The notes: generated from the sequence alone by a model not told the origin. DNA of 64,000 bases from Devosia oryzisoli (GCF_014837245.1 NZ_JACYFU010000004.1:1-64000); one strand, 5' to 3'; numbered from the stretch's first letter, positions 44,946-55,830 are shown. Made by a program: numbers and translations.

Positions 44946-46558
44946 GCGGCCCCCTGCTCTCGGTCCGCGACCTCTCCATCGGCTTCGGCGCCTTCGAGGC
45001 GGTGCGCAAGGTGAGCTTCGACATCGAAGCGGGCGAAACGCTGGCTCTGGTGGGCGAAAGCGGCTCGGGCAAGTCGGTGACGGCCCTCTCGGTGCTGCGC
45101 CTTTTGCCGCCGGCCGCATCGCTTGCTGGCAGCATCGCCTTCGAGGGGCAAAACCTTGTGACACTGCCCGAACCGGGGCTGCGGGCTGTGCGCGGCAATC
45201 GGGTGGGCATGATCTTCCAGGAGCCGATGAGTTCGCTCAACCCGGTGCATACAGTGGGTCGGCAGATCGGCGAGGTGCTGGCGGTGCACCAGGGCATGCG
45301 GCGCGAGGCAGCGCGGCGGCGCACGCTCGAATTGCTCGATGCCGTCGGCATTCCCGACCCGCAGCGCCGGCTCGAGGACTACCCGCATCAGCTCTCGGGC
45401 GGGCAGCGCCAGCGCGTCATGATCGCCATGGCGCTGGCCAATGATCCAAAACTGCTGATCGCCGACGAACCGACCACCGCGCTCGACGTGACGGTACAAG
45501 CGCAAATCCTCGCGCTGCTCAAGGATCTGCAGCGCCAGACAGGCATGGCGATGCTGTTCATCACCCATGACCTGACGATTGTGCGGCGGATCGCCGACCG
45601 CGTCTGCGTCATGACCAAAGGCGAGATTGTCGAGACTGGCCCCACGGCGAAAATCTTTTCGGCGCCGCAGCATGCCTACACCCGGCACCTGCTGGCCGCT
45701 GCCCCGCAGGGAAAACCTCTCGCGCCGCCCGCCGATGCCCCCGAAGTGGTTTCGGCGAGCGACATGAAAGTGTGGTTTCCCATCCGCCGCGGCCTCCTGC
45801 GACGGACAGTGGGCCACATCAAGGCAGTGGACGGCGTGAGCCTTTCGGTCCGCCGCGGCGAAACGCTGGGCGTCGTCGGCGAAAGTGGTTCGGGCAAGTC
45901 GTCGCTGGGGTACGCGCTGCTGCGGTTGATCGGGTCCGAGGGACGCATCGTGGTTCTGGGCGAGGCCATCGACGAAAAATCGGGCAAGGCATTGCGGCCA
46001 TTCCGCAAGCACATGCAGATCGTCTTCCAGGACCCGTTCGGCTCGCTCAGCCCGCGCATGTCGGTGGCCGAGATCGTTGAAGAAGGGTTGCGCGTGCACC
46101 GGCCTGACCTCAACGCGCCGCAGCGGGCGGATAAGCGCGACGCGGCGTTGCGCGAAGTCGGACTGGACCCCGGGTCCGCCGGCCGCTATCCGCACGAATT
46201 TTCAGGCGGTCAGCGCCAGCGCATTGCGCTCGCCCGGGCGCTGGTGCTGGAACCCGCCTTTCTGGTGCTTGATGAACCCACCTCAGCGCTGGACGTCTCG
46301 ATCCAGGCGCAGATCATCGATCTGCTGCGCGCCATCCAGCAGCGGCACGGCCTGAGCTATCTCTTCATCAGCCACGATCTGCGCGTGGTGAAGGCGCTGG
46401 CCCATCGGCTGATCGTGATGAAGGACGGCCTGGTGGTCGAGACCGGCGCGGCGGACGCGATCTTTGCCGCACCGCAGCATGATTACACGCGCCAGCTCTT
46501 GGCCGCCGCCTTTTCGGAAACGCCCCACCAATTGCCCGGCGCCCCGCAAACCGACTAG
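44942..46558 (+). CDS. yejF: Peptide ABC transporter, fused ATP-binding protein YejF
   Basis: A 538-residue protein with two ABC domains (about 1-260 and 275-525). Each has Walker A (GESGSGKSV and GESGSGKSS), the [16 protein letters not shown] signature and Walker B ([12 protein letters not shown] and [11 protein letters not shown]). It energises the YejB/YejE channel. Starts inside the yejE stop. Confidence 0.94.
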   Translation: MSGPLLSVRDLSIGFGAFEAVRKVSFDIEAGETLALVGESGSGKSVTALSVLRLLPPAASLAGSIAFEGQNLVTLPEPGLRAVRGNRVGMIFQEPMSSLNPVHTVGRQIGEVLAVHQGMRREAARRRTLELLDAVGIPDPQRRLEDYPHQLSGGQRQRVMIAMALANDPKLLIADEPTTALDVTVQAQILALLKDLQRQTGMAMLFITHDLTIVRRIADRVCVMTKGEIVETGPTAKIFSAPQHAYTRHLLAAAPQGKPLAPPADAPEVVSASDMKVWFPIRRGLLRRTVGHIKAVDGVSLSVRRGETLGVVGESGSGKSSLGYALLRLIGSEGRIVVLGEAIDEKSGKALRPFRKHMQIVFQDPFGSLSPRMSVAEIVEEGLRVHRPDLNAPQRADKRDAALREVGLDPGSAGRYPHEFSGGQRQRIALARALVLEPAFLVLDEPTSALDVSIQAQIIDLLRAIQQRHGLSYLFISHDLRVVKALAHRLIVMKDGLVVETGAADAIFAAPQHDYTRQLLAAAFSETPHQLPGAPQTD

Positions 46559-46587
46559 AGTTTCCGCCACCCACAGGAGATACCGCC

Positions 46588-48450
46588 ATGACGCTGCGAT
46601 CACTGTTCAAGACGATGCTCCTGGGGGCGCTTGTAACGCTTGGACTTTCAGCACCGGCCCTGGCGCAGAGCCCTACCGGCGTCTGGGTCCACGCCGCCTC
46701 GGTCAACGGCACGCCCAAATATCCCGAAGGCTTTTCCCACTTCGACTACGTCAATGTCGATGCGCCCAAGACCGGCCTCCTGCGCCTCAGCGCGCGCGGC
46801 AGCTTTGACACCTTCAACCCGCTATTGCCCAAGGGCCAGGCGGCCTCGGGACTGGGCCTGGTCTATGAAACGCTGTTCACCTCTTCGCTCGATGAGGTCA
46901 ATGTCAGCTACGGACTTCTGGCCGACGCCATGAAGATCGCCGACGATTACACCTCAGTTACCTTCCGCTTGAACCCCGAGGCCAAGTGGCACGATGGCGA
47001 GCCGGTGACCGCGGAGGACGTGGTCTGGTCCTTCAACAAGCTGGTCGAGCTCAACCCCAACGTGGCGCAATATTACGCCGACGTGACGGGAGCCGAGGTC
47101 ACTGCGCCGGGGGAAGTTACCTTCACCTTCAAGACAGGGGAGAACCGAGAATTGCCCGACATTCTCGGGCAGACCATGGTGCTGCCGCAGCACTGGTGGG
47201 AAGGTACCGACGAGAGTGGCAAGCAGCGCGATATCGGCCAATCGACGCTGGAGCCACCCATGGGCTCGGGTCCTTACGAACTCTCGAGTTTCGAGGCCGG
47301 CAAGACGGTGCGCTATACGCTGGCCGACAATTACTGGGGCAAGGATCACCCTACCGAGATCGGCGCCAACAACATCGCCGAAATCCGCTACGAGTATTTC
47401 CTCGATGAATCGGTGACGTTCGAGGCCTTCAAGGGCGACCAGATCGACTTCTGGAGCGAATATATCTCGCGCCGCTGGGCCACCGCCTACGATTTCCCGG
47501 CCGTCACGGACGGTCGCGTGGTGCGCGAGGAGTTCCCGCAGGATTATGCCCAGAGCGGGGAGATGACCGGTTTCATCTTCAACATGCGGCGCGACAAATT
47601 CAAGGACGAGCGGGTGCGGGAGGCGCTGAACTATGCGTTCGACTTCGAACAGCTCAACGCCACCGTCTTCTTCAACCAGTACCAGCGCATCGACAGCTAC
47701 TTTTTCAACCTGCCGTTTGCCTCCAAGGGCCTGCCCGAGGGGCAGGAACTGGATATTCTTCAGAGCATCAAGGACAAGGTGCCGGCGCGCGTCTTTACTG
47801 AGCCCTATAGCAATCCGGTGAGCGGCGATCCAGGCAAGCTGCGCGAGAACCTGCGCACGGCGCTCGGCCTTTTGACCGAAGCCGGCTACAGGCTCGACGG
47901 CTCGCGCCTGGTGGATGCCAACGGCACACAGCTCAGCTTCGAGATCCTCATGCACCAGCCGACGCTCGAGCCCATCGCCACCAACCTCAAGACCAATCTG
48001 GGGCAGATCGGGATCGCCGTCTCGATCCGCATGGTCGACACGCCGCAATACATCAACCGGCTGCGCAGCTTCGACTACGACATGATCTATGGCGGCTGGG
48101 ACCAAAGCTTTTCACCCGGCAACGAGCAGCGCTACTTCTTCGGCTCGAGCACGGTGGATGACGAAGGGGCCCAGAACTATGCCGGTATTGCCGACCCCGG
48201 CGTCGACGCGCTGATCACCAAGCTGATCGCGGCCAAGGATCGCGATACGCAACTGGCGGCCGTCGCTGCCCTCGACCGCGTGCTGCTCGCCAACCACTAC
48301 GTCATCCCGGGCTATGCCCTGACCTATTCCCGCACCGCCCGATGGAACCGCTATTCGCACCCCGAACCGGTGCCGGAATTTTCTTCCGGCTTCCCGACCA
48401 TCTGGTGGTGGGACGCGGACAAAGCTGCAAAGACCGGCGGCGGGGAATAG
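46588..48450 (+). CDS. yejA: Peptide ABC transporter substrate-binding protein YejA
   Basis: A 620-residue SBP_bac_5 protein with a signal peptide ending at PALAQ (about residue 27). YejA features include HFDYVNVDAPKTG, GSFDTFNPLLPKG and ERVREALNYAFDFE. It is last in the operon (yejB-E-F-A), unlike the yejA-first order of E. coli. No terminator follows; a palindromic repeat begins 20 nt after the stop. Confidence 0.93.
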   Translation: MTLRSLFKTMLLGALVTLGLSAPALAQSPTGVWVHAASVNGTPKYPEGFSHFDYVNVDAPKTGLLRLSARGSFDTFNPLLPKGQAASGLGLVYETLFTSSLDEVNVSYGLLADAMKIADDYTSVTFRLNPEAKWHDGEPVTAEDVVWSFNKLVELNPNVAQYYADVTGAEVTAPGEVTFTFKTGENRELPDILGQTMVLPQHWWEGTDESGKQRDIGQSTLEPPMGSGPYELSSFEAGKTVRYTLADNYWGKDHPTEIGANNIAEIRYEYFLDESVTFEAFKGDQIDFWSEYISRRWATAYDFPAVTDGRVVREEFPQDYAQSGEMTGFIFNMRRDKFKDERVREALNYAFDFEQLNATVFFNQYQRIDSYFFNLPFASKGLPEGQELDILQSIKDKVPARVFTEPYSNPVSGDPGKLRENLRTALGLLTEAGYRLDGSRLVDANGTQLSFEILMHQPTLEPIATNLKTNLGQIGIAVSIRMVDTPQYINRLRSFDYDMIYGGWDQSFSPGNEQRYFFGSSTVDDEGAQNYAGIADPGVDALITKLIAAKDRDTQLAAVAALDRVLLANHYVIPGYALTYSRTARWNRYSHPEPVPEFSSGFPTIWWWDADKAAKTGGGE

Positions 48451-48469
48451 GAGACGTACCTTTCGGAGA

Positions 48470-48542
48470 CCTCATGGTGAGCCTGTCGAAACCCCGTCCT
48501 TCGACGGGCCCAGGATGAGGTTACGACGGGCTCGGGATGAGG
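48470..48542. repeat. Dispersed palindromic repeat (CCTCATxxTGAGCCTGTCGAA type)
   Basis: CCTCATGGTGAGCCTGTCGAA is followed by a partial inverted copy ending CAGGATGAGG at 48520, with another GGGATGAGG ending at 48542. This is a known type of intergenic repeat in alphaproteobacteria; it lies between convergent yejA and the methyltransferase gene. Confidence 0.75.
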
Positions 48543-48578
48543 TCTACCGAGGCACCTGTTGAGCTGGCGAGGCTGGAG

Positions 48579-49181
48579 CTAAAGCGGCTTTCTGGCGACC
48601 AGATCGATCAGCGCCGACATGCCTTTATGTGCGGCGCCTTCGTCCACCTCGGCATCGTAGCTCCTGAGTTCGATGATCTCGAGGGCGGCGAAAGCGCTCC
48701 GCAACAACGCCTCGGTATAGAGCTTTTCAACTTGCCCCGGCCCGCCGGTGCCGTACTCGAGTTGTTTGGGCGTATAGCCTTCGATCAGCAACAGGCCGCC
48801 CGGCGCGAGCGCGCGGATCATGCCAGCAAAGATGGCCTCGCGCAGCGCCGGCTCGGCGAACTGGAAAAAGATGCCGACGACAATTTCGAACTGGCCCTCG
48901 GGCCAGTCGTAGTCGGCAATGTCGATCAGTTCGGTCTTGAGGTGGACACCGCGCCGGCCTGCCAGGTTGCGCGCCTTTTGCAGGGCCACCGCCGAGGCAT
49001 CGAGGCTGAGGACGTCCAGCCCCTGCTCGGCCAGCCACACCCCGTTGCGACCTTCGCCATCGGCAATCGCCAGCGCCGTCCTGTAGGGCTTCAGCCGCTC
49101 GACCTGCCCAGCGAGGAAAGCGTTGGCTGCCTCTCCGAAAAGATAGTCGGGCCGGTCGTAGCGTTCGTCCCAGAAACTCAT
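48579..49181 (-). CDS. SAM-dependent methyltransferase (TehB/class I type)
   Basis: A 200-residue Rossmann methyltransferase: opening MSFWDERYDRPDYLFG, SAM motif ALAIADGEGRNGVWLA (about 36-51), acidic motif II VLSLDAS and the GGLLLIEGY strand. The closest familiar types are TehB-like and thiopurine-type small-molecule methyltransferases; substrate unknown. ATG 49181 is preferred over an upstream ATG that would overlap tamB. Only 19 bp separate it from tamB, so it is probably cotranscribed with tamA-tamB. Confidence 0.82.
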   Translation of the reverse strand: MSFWDERYDRPDYLFGEAANAFLAGQVERLKPYRTALAIADGEGRNGVWLAEQGLDVLSLDASAVALQKARNLAGRRGVHLKTELIDIADYDWPEGQFEIVVGIFFQFAEPALREAIFAGMIRALAPGGLLLIEGYTPKQLEYGTGGPGQVEKLYTEALLRSAFAALEIIELRSYDAEVDEGAAHKGMSALIDLVARKPL

Positions 49182-49200
49182 CGGTTGTCTCCGAAAAGGA

Positions 49201-52200
49201 TCAGTAGTCCCGTTCGTAGAACACACCGACACTCGAATTGCCATCCTGCCCTGCGGCGCCCTTGACGACGAGATCGTCGGTGACGTCGAGGTTGATGGTG
49301 ACCTTCGAGTTGCCGTTCGCCCCAGCGGTGACGCCGAGATAGACGTTGTCCTGGATGTAGGTGCCGGCCTTCACGCCGACATTGCCCTGCGCATCTGTGA
49401 CCACATCGAGATCGGCGAGACCGGCCGCGCCGCGCAGGCTGTCGACGAGCCCGCCATTGCCGCCCCCGCCCACGAGCTCGGCGGCAGCCGCCGCCAGCTG
49501 TGCCAGCTGGATCGGGGAAAGTTCGCCCATGCCGCGCTTGAAGATCAGGCGGCTCAATACCTCATCCTGCGGCAGGGTCGGGTTCGAGCTGAAGGTGATG
49601 TCGGGCTCCGAGACGCGGCCGGTGACCGTGATGAACACCGTGATGTCATCGGTCTGGGTACGCGCCACGAAGTTGAGCTGCGGATCGAGGTCCCCGACCA
49701 GCGTCACCGTCCCGCTCTCGAAATCGAGCCGTTGGCCGAGAATGGAGAGGCGGCCGCGATTGAGCGAGAAGGCTCCCACTGGCTGGATGTTATTGAGCGG
49801 GCCGGTCAGGCGCACCGAACCACCCACTTCCGCGTCGAGGCCGCGACCGCGGATGAAGATCTGGTTGGGGGCGTTGAGCTGCACGTCGAGCAACAGGCCG
49901 GGCGAACGAGTCTGCGGCACCGGAGCACCGCCTGCATCCACCTTGGCCCTCGCCAGGGTCTGCGCCACGTCGCGCGGCGTCCGCTTGTGCCGCACATCGA
50001 TCAGTTGCGCCCCGCCGCCAAGGCTTTCCGGCACGGTGATGTTGGCCTGTTCGACAAACACATCGCCCGAGAGCAAGGGCGTGCCGGTGAGATTGCCGGT
50101 CAGCCGCAGCCCACCCGAAACGGTCGCCACGAACAGATCGCCATCGGCATAGCGCGCTGAGTTGAGGCGCACCGAGACGTCGGCGGGCATGGCGCCCGTG
50201 ATGCCGATGCTGCCCGACGCAGAGACACTGCCGCCGGTTGCAAGATTGGCGGTCAGTTGTTCGATAGTGGCCCGATCGCCCGCAAGGCTTGCCCGCCCGG
50301 TGATATTGGTAAGCCGCAGGTTCAGTTCAGGGTCGACATAGCCCGCCCCGCTGGTGGAGACCGACCCGCCGAATTGCGGGCTGGTGAGGCTCCCTTGGAC
50401 GCGGGCGTCGATGGTGATGGTGCCCGAAAACTGACCGCCACGATCGGCAACGAAGCGATTGGCCAGACTCAAGGGCGCCGACCCGGTCAGCGCCAGTGAC
50501 ACGCCGGGTCCGGCAAGCGGCACGCGGCCGGAACCGGAAACCGAGAGTCCGCCCGCGCCGTTGGCGGACACTGCATCCAGCGTCACCACCTGGCTGCGAT
50601 AGCTGCCGGAGGCGGACAGGTTCAGCGGCGCAATGCCATAGGAGGAGATGGACGCGGCATTGACGCCACTCGCCCGCGCCTCGAAATTCACCAGAGGATC
50701 GGCCGCGCTGCCGGAGATCGTCGCGCGCCCGTTGACCGTGCCGGCCAGCCCCAGGCTCGGCATGACCGCATTGGCGATGGAGAGCGGCAGATCGGAGATG
50801 TCCACGACGACGTCGAGCTGGTCGCCGGCATTGCCGCTGGCCGTGATACTGCCCGAACCCACATTGAAGCGCACGGCATCGAGCGACACCGCGTGGCCGC
50901 TGACCACCAGCCGCGTCGGGGTGGCAAGGCGCGCCGAAAGTGTACCCTGCGTCAGGGCGGCGCGATCGAGGGCGAGGCTATAGCCGGTCTCGATCGGCGA
51001 GAGCGCGCCGGCAATGTCGACATCGGTGCCCGTTGCGAGAGCCGCCTGCGCATCGAACTGCGTAGTGTCCCCGCTTTGGCTCGCCTTGGCCTCAAGCGTG
51101 TTGATGGTGACGCCCCCGGCGACAACTTGCTGCGCCGTGGCCGTGCCGTTCACGACGGGCACTGCGAAGAGGTCGGAAACGGTCGCGGCGATATCGGCGC
51201 GTCCCACGGCAATGCCGTTGATCCTAAGATCGGCGGCATTCGCGGTGACCGCTGCAGTTTGCTTGCCGTTTTCGGGCGTCAGCACGACCGCCGCATTGAC
51301 CGAACCGGATGCTTCACTGAGCAACAGCGCTGCGGCCAGGGACACGTCGGGCGCGGCCACGTCGATCCGCCCATCCAGGAGGCCGGTCTCGACGGCCCGC
51401 GTGATCGCGCCGGTGAGGCGCGCGCCGGCAATGTCGAACTCAAGGTCGGACAGCGCCTGCTGCGTCTCGTCGGCCGAGAAATTGGTTGCCAACTGCGCCT
51501 GATAGCCATCCAGCATCGCAGAGCCGGTGACGTCGCCGGCCGTCTTGCCGTCCAGCACCGAGGCGGCCACAGCCAGCTTGCCATCGCGCAGCGTACGACC
51601 GGCAAGACGGCCTGACGGAACAGTGCCGTCGAGCACCAGCATCAGGGGCTGATCGGCGCCGGTGGAGCGCGCCGAGCCGCGCACGGAGAGCTTGCCGCTG
51701 GCCTGGTCCGAGATCAGCGCCAGATCGGCGAGATCGAGCGCGACGGTGAAGTCCGATGCCTCGCTGGCGATCGTGCCATCGGCATTGAGCTGCACCTGGG
51801 CGTTGGCGACGCGGAAATCATCGGCCGAGATGCCGGCTTCGGTGCGCGCCAGGCGACCGGAGAGGGAGACCGTGCCTTCGAGCAGCCGATCGGCCACGGC
51901 ATCGTCAACGGTGAGATCGCGTCCCTCACCGTCGAAGATCAGGTCGAACCCACCCGAGAGCGGCATGACCTGCCCGCTGGCCGTGAGCGTCAGTCCGCCG
52001 CCCAGCTGCCGGCCGGCCAGCAGCGAGAATGGCGCAATGTCGGAGGTCTCGACGCTGATATCGCCGTCAAAATCGGTCCCGTCGATCTGGCCCTTGGCAT
52101 CCAGAGCCAGCGCGGCGCCGGCGATGCGGAACTGGGCGAGTTGGATCGCCTCACCGGCGTTCCACAAACCGGCAATGCCCAGGCCGACGCTGTCGCCCAG

Positions 52201-53559
52201 GGCCGCTTCGATGGCTGGATCGGCGACGATGCCCGACAGCGTGCCATCGCCATTGAAGGTGACCCGGCGCGTGGCGGGATCGTTGATGTTTTCGGCGACG
52301 CCACCCACCGAAAGGGCGAAGCGGTCGGCGGCAAACTGTGGCGTCGACAGCCCGTTCACATCAACAGTGGCCGACCAGTCGCCGCTGTCATTGGCGCCGA
52401 AGTCGATGGCCACTCTGGCGCCGTCGACCTTGGTCGCGCCGCCCGGGACGGGCAAGGTGACCGCCGTACTGGCCGGATCGGCGATCGTGGCATCAAGCTT
52501 GAGGCGGGACAGAAAGTTGTCGCTCGTGGTGCGGGCCATGCCCGAGACCGACAATTGCCCGCCCGAGAGGGTGAACTGCGAAATGTCGAGCCCACCGTCA
52601 TCACGCACCAGCGCCTTGGCGCCGAGCCGCGTCTCCTCGCCAAAGAACGGACGGTAGGGACCAGCAATCAGCGTCGACAGGGGGCCGGCCAGTTCCGTCG
52701 ACACGGCGTAACCTTCCGGCTGCTGACGGATCGTGGCGCTGCCACCCAGCGCTTCCCGCCCGTCCGCGCGCAGATGCAGCTCGGTATCGAGATTGGCGAC
52801 CGGGCCGGTGCCCTTGAGGGACAATTCGACCGCCGGGCGTCCCTCGATGTTGAGAAGATTGGCCAGGACACCGTTTTCAGGTTCATTGAGATCGAGCGCA
52901 AGATCGAGGACTTGGCTCTCGTTCTGGTAGCCGACATCGAGGTTGAGCGTGCCACCGGGACCGTCAAGACGCTCGATATCGAGCTTGGCATCGAGATTGC
53001 CGCCTTCGAGCGTCATGGCCCCCGCAAGCGAGATTTCCGAGCCGAGGCCAAAGACGCTGGCGCCGAAGCTGACGCTGGGCACCGCCAACTCGCCGATCTC
53101 GATGGCGACGGGGAACTCGGGCACTTCGAAACCGGTGGCCTCCGGCGGGGGCAGATCAACGGCTCCCTCGGCGGGAACAGCATTGCGGATGTACTCGATG
53201 GAGCCCGCCTTGAGCGAGCGCACCTCGAGCCGGCCGGTGAACAGCGCCGCCTGGTTCCAGTCGAGCGCTACGTCGTTGATGCGCAGCCAGACGCCTTCCT
53301 GATCGGCGATGGTGATCTGGCGGATCGAGACGTTCGAGCCCAGGGCGCCGTCGATATTGGAGATGCTGATCTGCCGCTCCGGTGTCGACAACTGGTCCTG
53401 CACCAGATTGGTGAGCCAGCTTTTCTGCTCTTCATTGCTCATGGACTGCACGTCCTGAGCAACAAGCGCCACCGGCACCCCGACCGCAGGAAGGGCGATG
53501 GCGGCGGCCAGAAGCAGCCGGCGCGGCTTGCGCAAGGGGTTGGGGACAAGCTTGGTCAT
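49201..53559 (-). CDS. tamB: Translocation and assembly module inner-membrane protein TamB
   Basis: A 1452-residue AsmA-like giant: N-terminal signal anchor (about 12-33), a very long repetitive beta-rich groove region, and the C-terminal DUF490/TamB domain (about 1100-1452; GRLSILGQRLDFESGTVTL, DPQLNFVARTQTDDI, and the closing VYLGVTAGANGNSKVTINLD). TamB bridges the periplasm and, with TamA, supports outer-membrane protein assembly or phospholipid transfer. Its ATG overlaps the tamA stop by one base. Confidence 0.93.
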   Translation of the reverse strand: MTKLVPNPLRKPRRLLLAAAIALPAVGVPVALVAQDVQSMSNEEQKSWLTNLVQDQLSTPERQISISNIDGALGSNVSIRQITIADQEGVWLRINDVALDWNQAALFTGRLEVRSLKAGSIEYIRNAVPAEGAVDLPPPEATGFEVPEFPVAIEIGELAVPSVSFGASVFGLGSEISLAGAMTLEGGNLDAKLDIERLDGPGGTLNLDVGYQNESQVLDLALDLNEPENGVLANLLNIEGRPAVELSLKGTGPVANLDTELHLRADGREALGGSATIRQQPEGYAVSTELAGPLSTLIAGPYRPFFGEETRLGAKALVRDDGGLDISQFTLSGGQLSVSGMARTTSDNFLSRLKLDATIADPASTAVTLPVPGGATKVDGARVAIDFGANDSGDWSATVDVNGLSTPQFAADRFALSVGGVAENINDPATRRVTFNGDGTLSGIVADPAIEAALGDSVGLGIAGLWNAGEAIQLAQFRIAGAALALDAKGQIDGTDFDGDISVETSDIAPFSLLAGRQLGGGLTLTASGQVMPLSGGFDLIFDGEGRDLTVDDAVADRLLEGTVSLSGRLARTEAGISADDFRVANAQVQLNADGTIASEASDFTVALDLADLALISDQASGKLSVRGSARSTGADQPLMLVLDGTVPSGRLAGRTLRDGKLAVAASVLDGKTAGDVTGSAMLDGYQAQLATNFSADETQQALSDLEFDIAGARLTGAITRAVETGLLDGRIDVAAPDVSLAAALLLSEASGSVNAAVVLTPENGKQTAAVTANAADLRINGIAVGRADIAATVSDLFAVPVVNGTATAQQVVAGGVTINTLEAKASQSGDTTQFDAQAALATGTDVDIAGALSPIETGYSLALDRAALTQGTLSARLATPTRLVVSGHAVSLDAVRFNVGSGSITASGNAGDQLDVVVDISDLPLSIANAVMPSLGLAGTVNGRATISGSAADPLVNFEARASGVNAASISSYGIAPLNLSASGSYRSQVVTLDAVSANGAGGLSVSGSGRVPLAGPGVSLALTGSAPLSLANRFVADRGGQFSGTITIDARVQGSLTSPQFGGSVSTSGAGYVDPELNLRLTNITGRASLAGDRATIEQLTANLATGGSVSASGSIGITGAMPADVSVRLNSARYADGDLFVATVSGGLRLTGNLTGTPLLSGDVFVEQANITVPESLGGGAQLIDVRHKRTPRDVAQTLARAKVDAGGAPVPQTRSPGLLLDVQLNAPNQIFIRGRGLDAEVGGSVRLTGPLNNIQPVGAFSLNRGRLSILGQRLDFESGTVTLVGDLDPQLNFVARTQTDDITVFITVTGRVSEPDITFSSNPTLPQDEVLSRLIFKRGMGELSPIQLAQLAAAAAELVGGGGNGGLVDSLRGAAGLADLDVVTDAQGNVGVKAGTYIQDNVYLGVTAGANGNSKVTINLDVTDDLVVKGAAGQDGNSSVGVFYERDY

Positions 53560-55439
53560 CAGAAGGCCTGCCCTATGCCGGCGTAGATCGCATAGTCCGG
53601 GTCGCCCGGCCGTTTGTTGAGCGGCAAGGCCACATCGAGCCGCAGCGGCCCGAGGCCGGTATAGTACCGGATGCCCACGCCTGCCCCCAGGCGCAGGTCA
53701 TCAAGGCCTGGGAACGTGTCTGCGGCCACATAGCCACCGTCGAGGAAGCCCACGACGCCGATATCCTCCGTCACCTTGGCGCGCGCTTCGATCGAGCCTT
53801 CCAGAAGATAGCGTCCGCCGGTGACGATACCAGAACCATCGTCGACGCCGATCGACTTGTAACCATAGCCCCGCACGGAGCCGCCACCGCCGGCAAAGAA
53901 CAGCTTGTCGGGAGGAATTTCATTGAGCGAGGGGCCAACGAGCGCGCCGGCCTTGATGCGGCCTGCAAGCACGAACGCGTCGTCGGGGTTGAACCCGAAA
54001 TAGGTTCGGCCCTCGATGACGAGTCGAGCCCCCGGCTTGCCGCCGAGGAGGTCCACGAAGGGTTCGACATTGGCCGAGGCGTAAAAGCCCTCGGTGGGGT
54101 CAACCGTGCTGTCGCGGCCATCGTAGGTGGCGCCGGCGTAAAGACCGGCCGTGGCAAAGTCGCGCGTGCCGAAATCGTCCTCGAAGCGGGCGCGCTTGAA
54201 GGTGGCGCCACCCTCGAAGGTGATCTCGTCGGAGAAGTAGTGCGTCAGGCCGACCTTGGCCGAAGCGGACGTTTCCGAATAGGTCGGATAGAGCGTGCGC
54301 TCGGCCGAGACGGCGGCGACCAGATCGGTATCAGGTGACAGGAAACCCGGCTTGGTGAAGGTGCCGCCGACGAAATAGTCGAACTCTTCGGTGTTGACCG
54401 GATAGCCGATGCTGGCAACGCGGGCGTCAAGCCGAAGCCGTTCGGCCTGGCCGAACAGGTTCCGCCAGAGGTGATAGGCTTCCAGACCCAGCCCGTCGAC
54501 CGTGGAATAGGTGGCGCCGACACCAAAACGGCGGCCGGGTAGTTCATCGACCAGAAGCGTGTACGGCAACAGCCCGTCGCTGCGCACGGTTTCCGCGGCT
54601 TCGAACCGGGCCGAACTGAAGACCTCCAGCCGATCCAGCCGCTTCTGCGCCCGCTCCAGCGTATCGGGATCGTATTCGATGCCTGGGCGGAGGCCGGTCT
54701 GCCGGGCGACAAACTCCGGGTTCATGCGCTCGGTGCCTGAAACGGTGACGGGCCCGAAGGCAGCATAGGGGCCGGGGTTGATCGTGATGGTGGCGTCGAC
54801 CGTGTTGGTTGCGTGATCCGCGACCACGTCGCGCGACACGATTTCCGCCTTGGGATGGCCCTGCTCGCGCCAAGCCTGCAAAGCCAGTTGTTCGGCCGCC
54901 AAGATCACAGATGACCGCGCGACCTCGCCGGCGCCATAGCCGCGCATCACCGGAAGCTCGACCTGGTCGTCCGGATCGCTGGTCGGCGGTGCCTGGTTGA
55001 CGATGGCGACGTCGTTGAAGGTGAAGAGCGGCCCGGCCGTGACGACGATGGTGACCGGCACGGGATCGGGGAGGTTCACGTCGGGCGCCAGATTGGCGGC
55101 CTCGCTGTTGCCGATGCGGATGCTGACGGTACCGCCGTAATAGCCCTGGTTATAGAGCGCGGCCAGCAAACGGCGATAGTCGCCCTTGGCCTTGGCAATC
55201 AAACCGGCAGCGCCCGAGGCCGGTTCGTCCTGGTCGCGCATCAGGGCCGAGGCGTCCCGCAGGGCACTTTCCACCGTACCGCCCTCACTGGAAGTGAAAG
55301 TCACGGTGTAGGGTTGAGGATCGACGATGACCGCCTCTGCGTCCTTGTCGGACTGGTCCTCGAAGAGCGTGATGCCCAGAAATTCGAAGGCAGACACCGG
55401 CGCAACCGCGACAGCCAGCGCGGCCGCAGAAATGCACAA
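53559..55439 (-). CDS. tamA: Outer-membrane protein TamA (BamA superfamily)
   Basis: A 626-residue protein: signal peptide ending at VSAFEF, POTRA domains (about 45-260) and a 16-strand Omp85 barrel (about 270-626) ending in the beta-signal IYAGIGQAF. The GGGGSVRGYGYKSIG motif is the conserved VRGY/F loop. The first usable start in frame is TTG 55439, which gives a signal peptide without a positive charge; a CTG at 55475 after AGGATGGA would add QSARLVTSIGAL with an Arg. The start is therefore uncertain. Operon with tamB. Confidence 0.9.
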   Translation of the reverse strand: MCISAAALAVAVAPVSAFEFLGITLFEDQSDKDAEAVIVDPQPYTVTFTSSEGGTVESALRDASALMRDQDEPASGAAGLIAKAKGDYRRLLAALYNQGYYGGTVSIRIGNSEAANLAPDVNLPDPVPVTIVVTAGPLFTFNDVAIVNQAPPTSDPDDQVELPVMRGYGAGEVARSSVILAAEQLALQAWREQGHPKAEIVSRDVVADHATNTVDATITINPGPYAAFGPVTVSGTERMNPEFVARQTGLRPGIEYDPDTLERAQKRLDRLEVFSSARFEAAETVRSDGLLPYTLLVDELPGRRFGVGATYSTVDGLGLEAYHLWRNLFGQAERLRLDARVASIGYPVNTEEFDYFVGGTFTKPGFLSPDTDLVAAVSAERTLYPTYSETSASAKVGLTHYFSDEITFEGGATFKRARFEDDFGTRDFATAGLYAGATYDGRDSTVDPTEGFYASANVEPFVDLLGGKPGARLVIEGRTYFGFNPDDAFVLAGRIKAGALVGPSLNEIPPDKLFFAGGGGSVRGYGYKSIGVDDGSGIVTGGRYLLEGSIEARAKVTEDIGVVGFLDGGYVAADTFPGLDDLRLGAGVGIRYYTGLGPLRLDVALPLNKRPGDPDYAIYAGIGQAF

Positions 55440-55830
55440 GGCGCCAATACTCGTTACCAGACGCGCGCTTTGCAGTGGTCCATCCTGCCCGTTTTACGCT
55501 TCAACCAGAAAGCGAAGCGTTAGATTGCCCCACGGACGGAAAGATTGCGTTAAACCTGCCGTCCCGCCACGACCGGCGAGGACACTCCTCGCCACAATGG
55601 CGTCAATTCGAGGGCAAGTTTAGGCTGGGCATGCCCAAAGGACCACCCGCTTTGTGCCTCCGTCGGGTTTTGCGCCTCAAGACGTTGCCGGATGGTCACG
55701 CCGGCCCCGAACTCCGGGCACCTCCGGCCAGTCGAACGTCGAGGGTTGAAGTGATCGTCCGAACTGGGAATTGACGTGGCGCCAGCCGCCGGGCCAGTTT
55801 GCCCACAGCACTCCCTCCGTAGGACCGCCC
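55440..55830. other. 391-bp divergent intergenic region between tamA and the SDR gene
   Basis: No convincing gene. It must hold the tamA promoter and leader (minus strand) and that of the SDR gene. A small inverted repeat ACGCTT/AAGCGT lies near 55496-55520. No EcfG motif was found. Confidence 0.5.

Noticed and set aside
44483..46195. A 570-codon minus-strand frame
   Set aside because: It is antisense to yejE/yejF, which carry intact ABC motifs.
52141..53586. A 481-codon plus-strand frame
   Set aside because: It is antisense to tamB, has no domain pattern and low-complexity composition.
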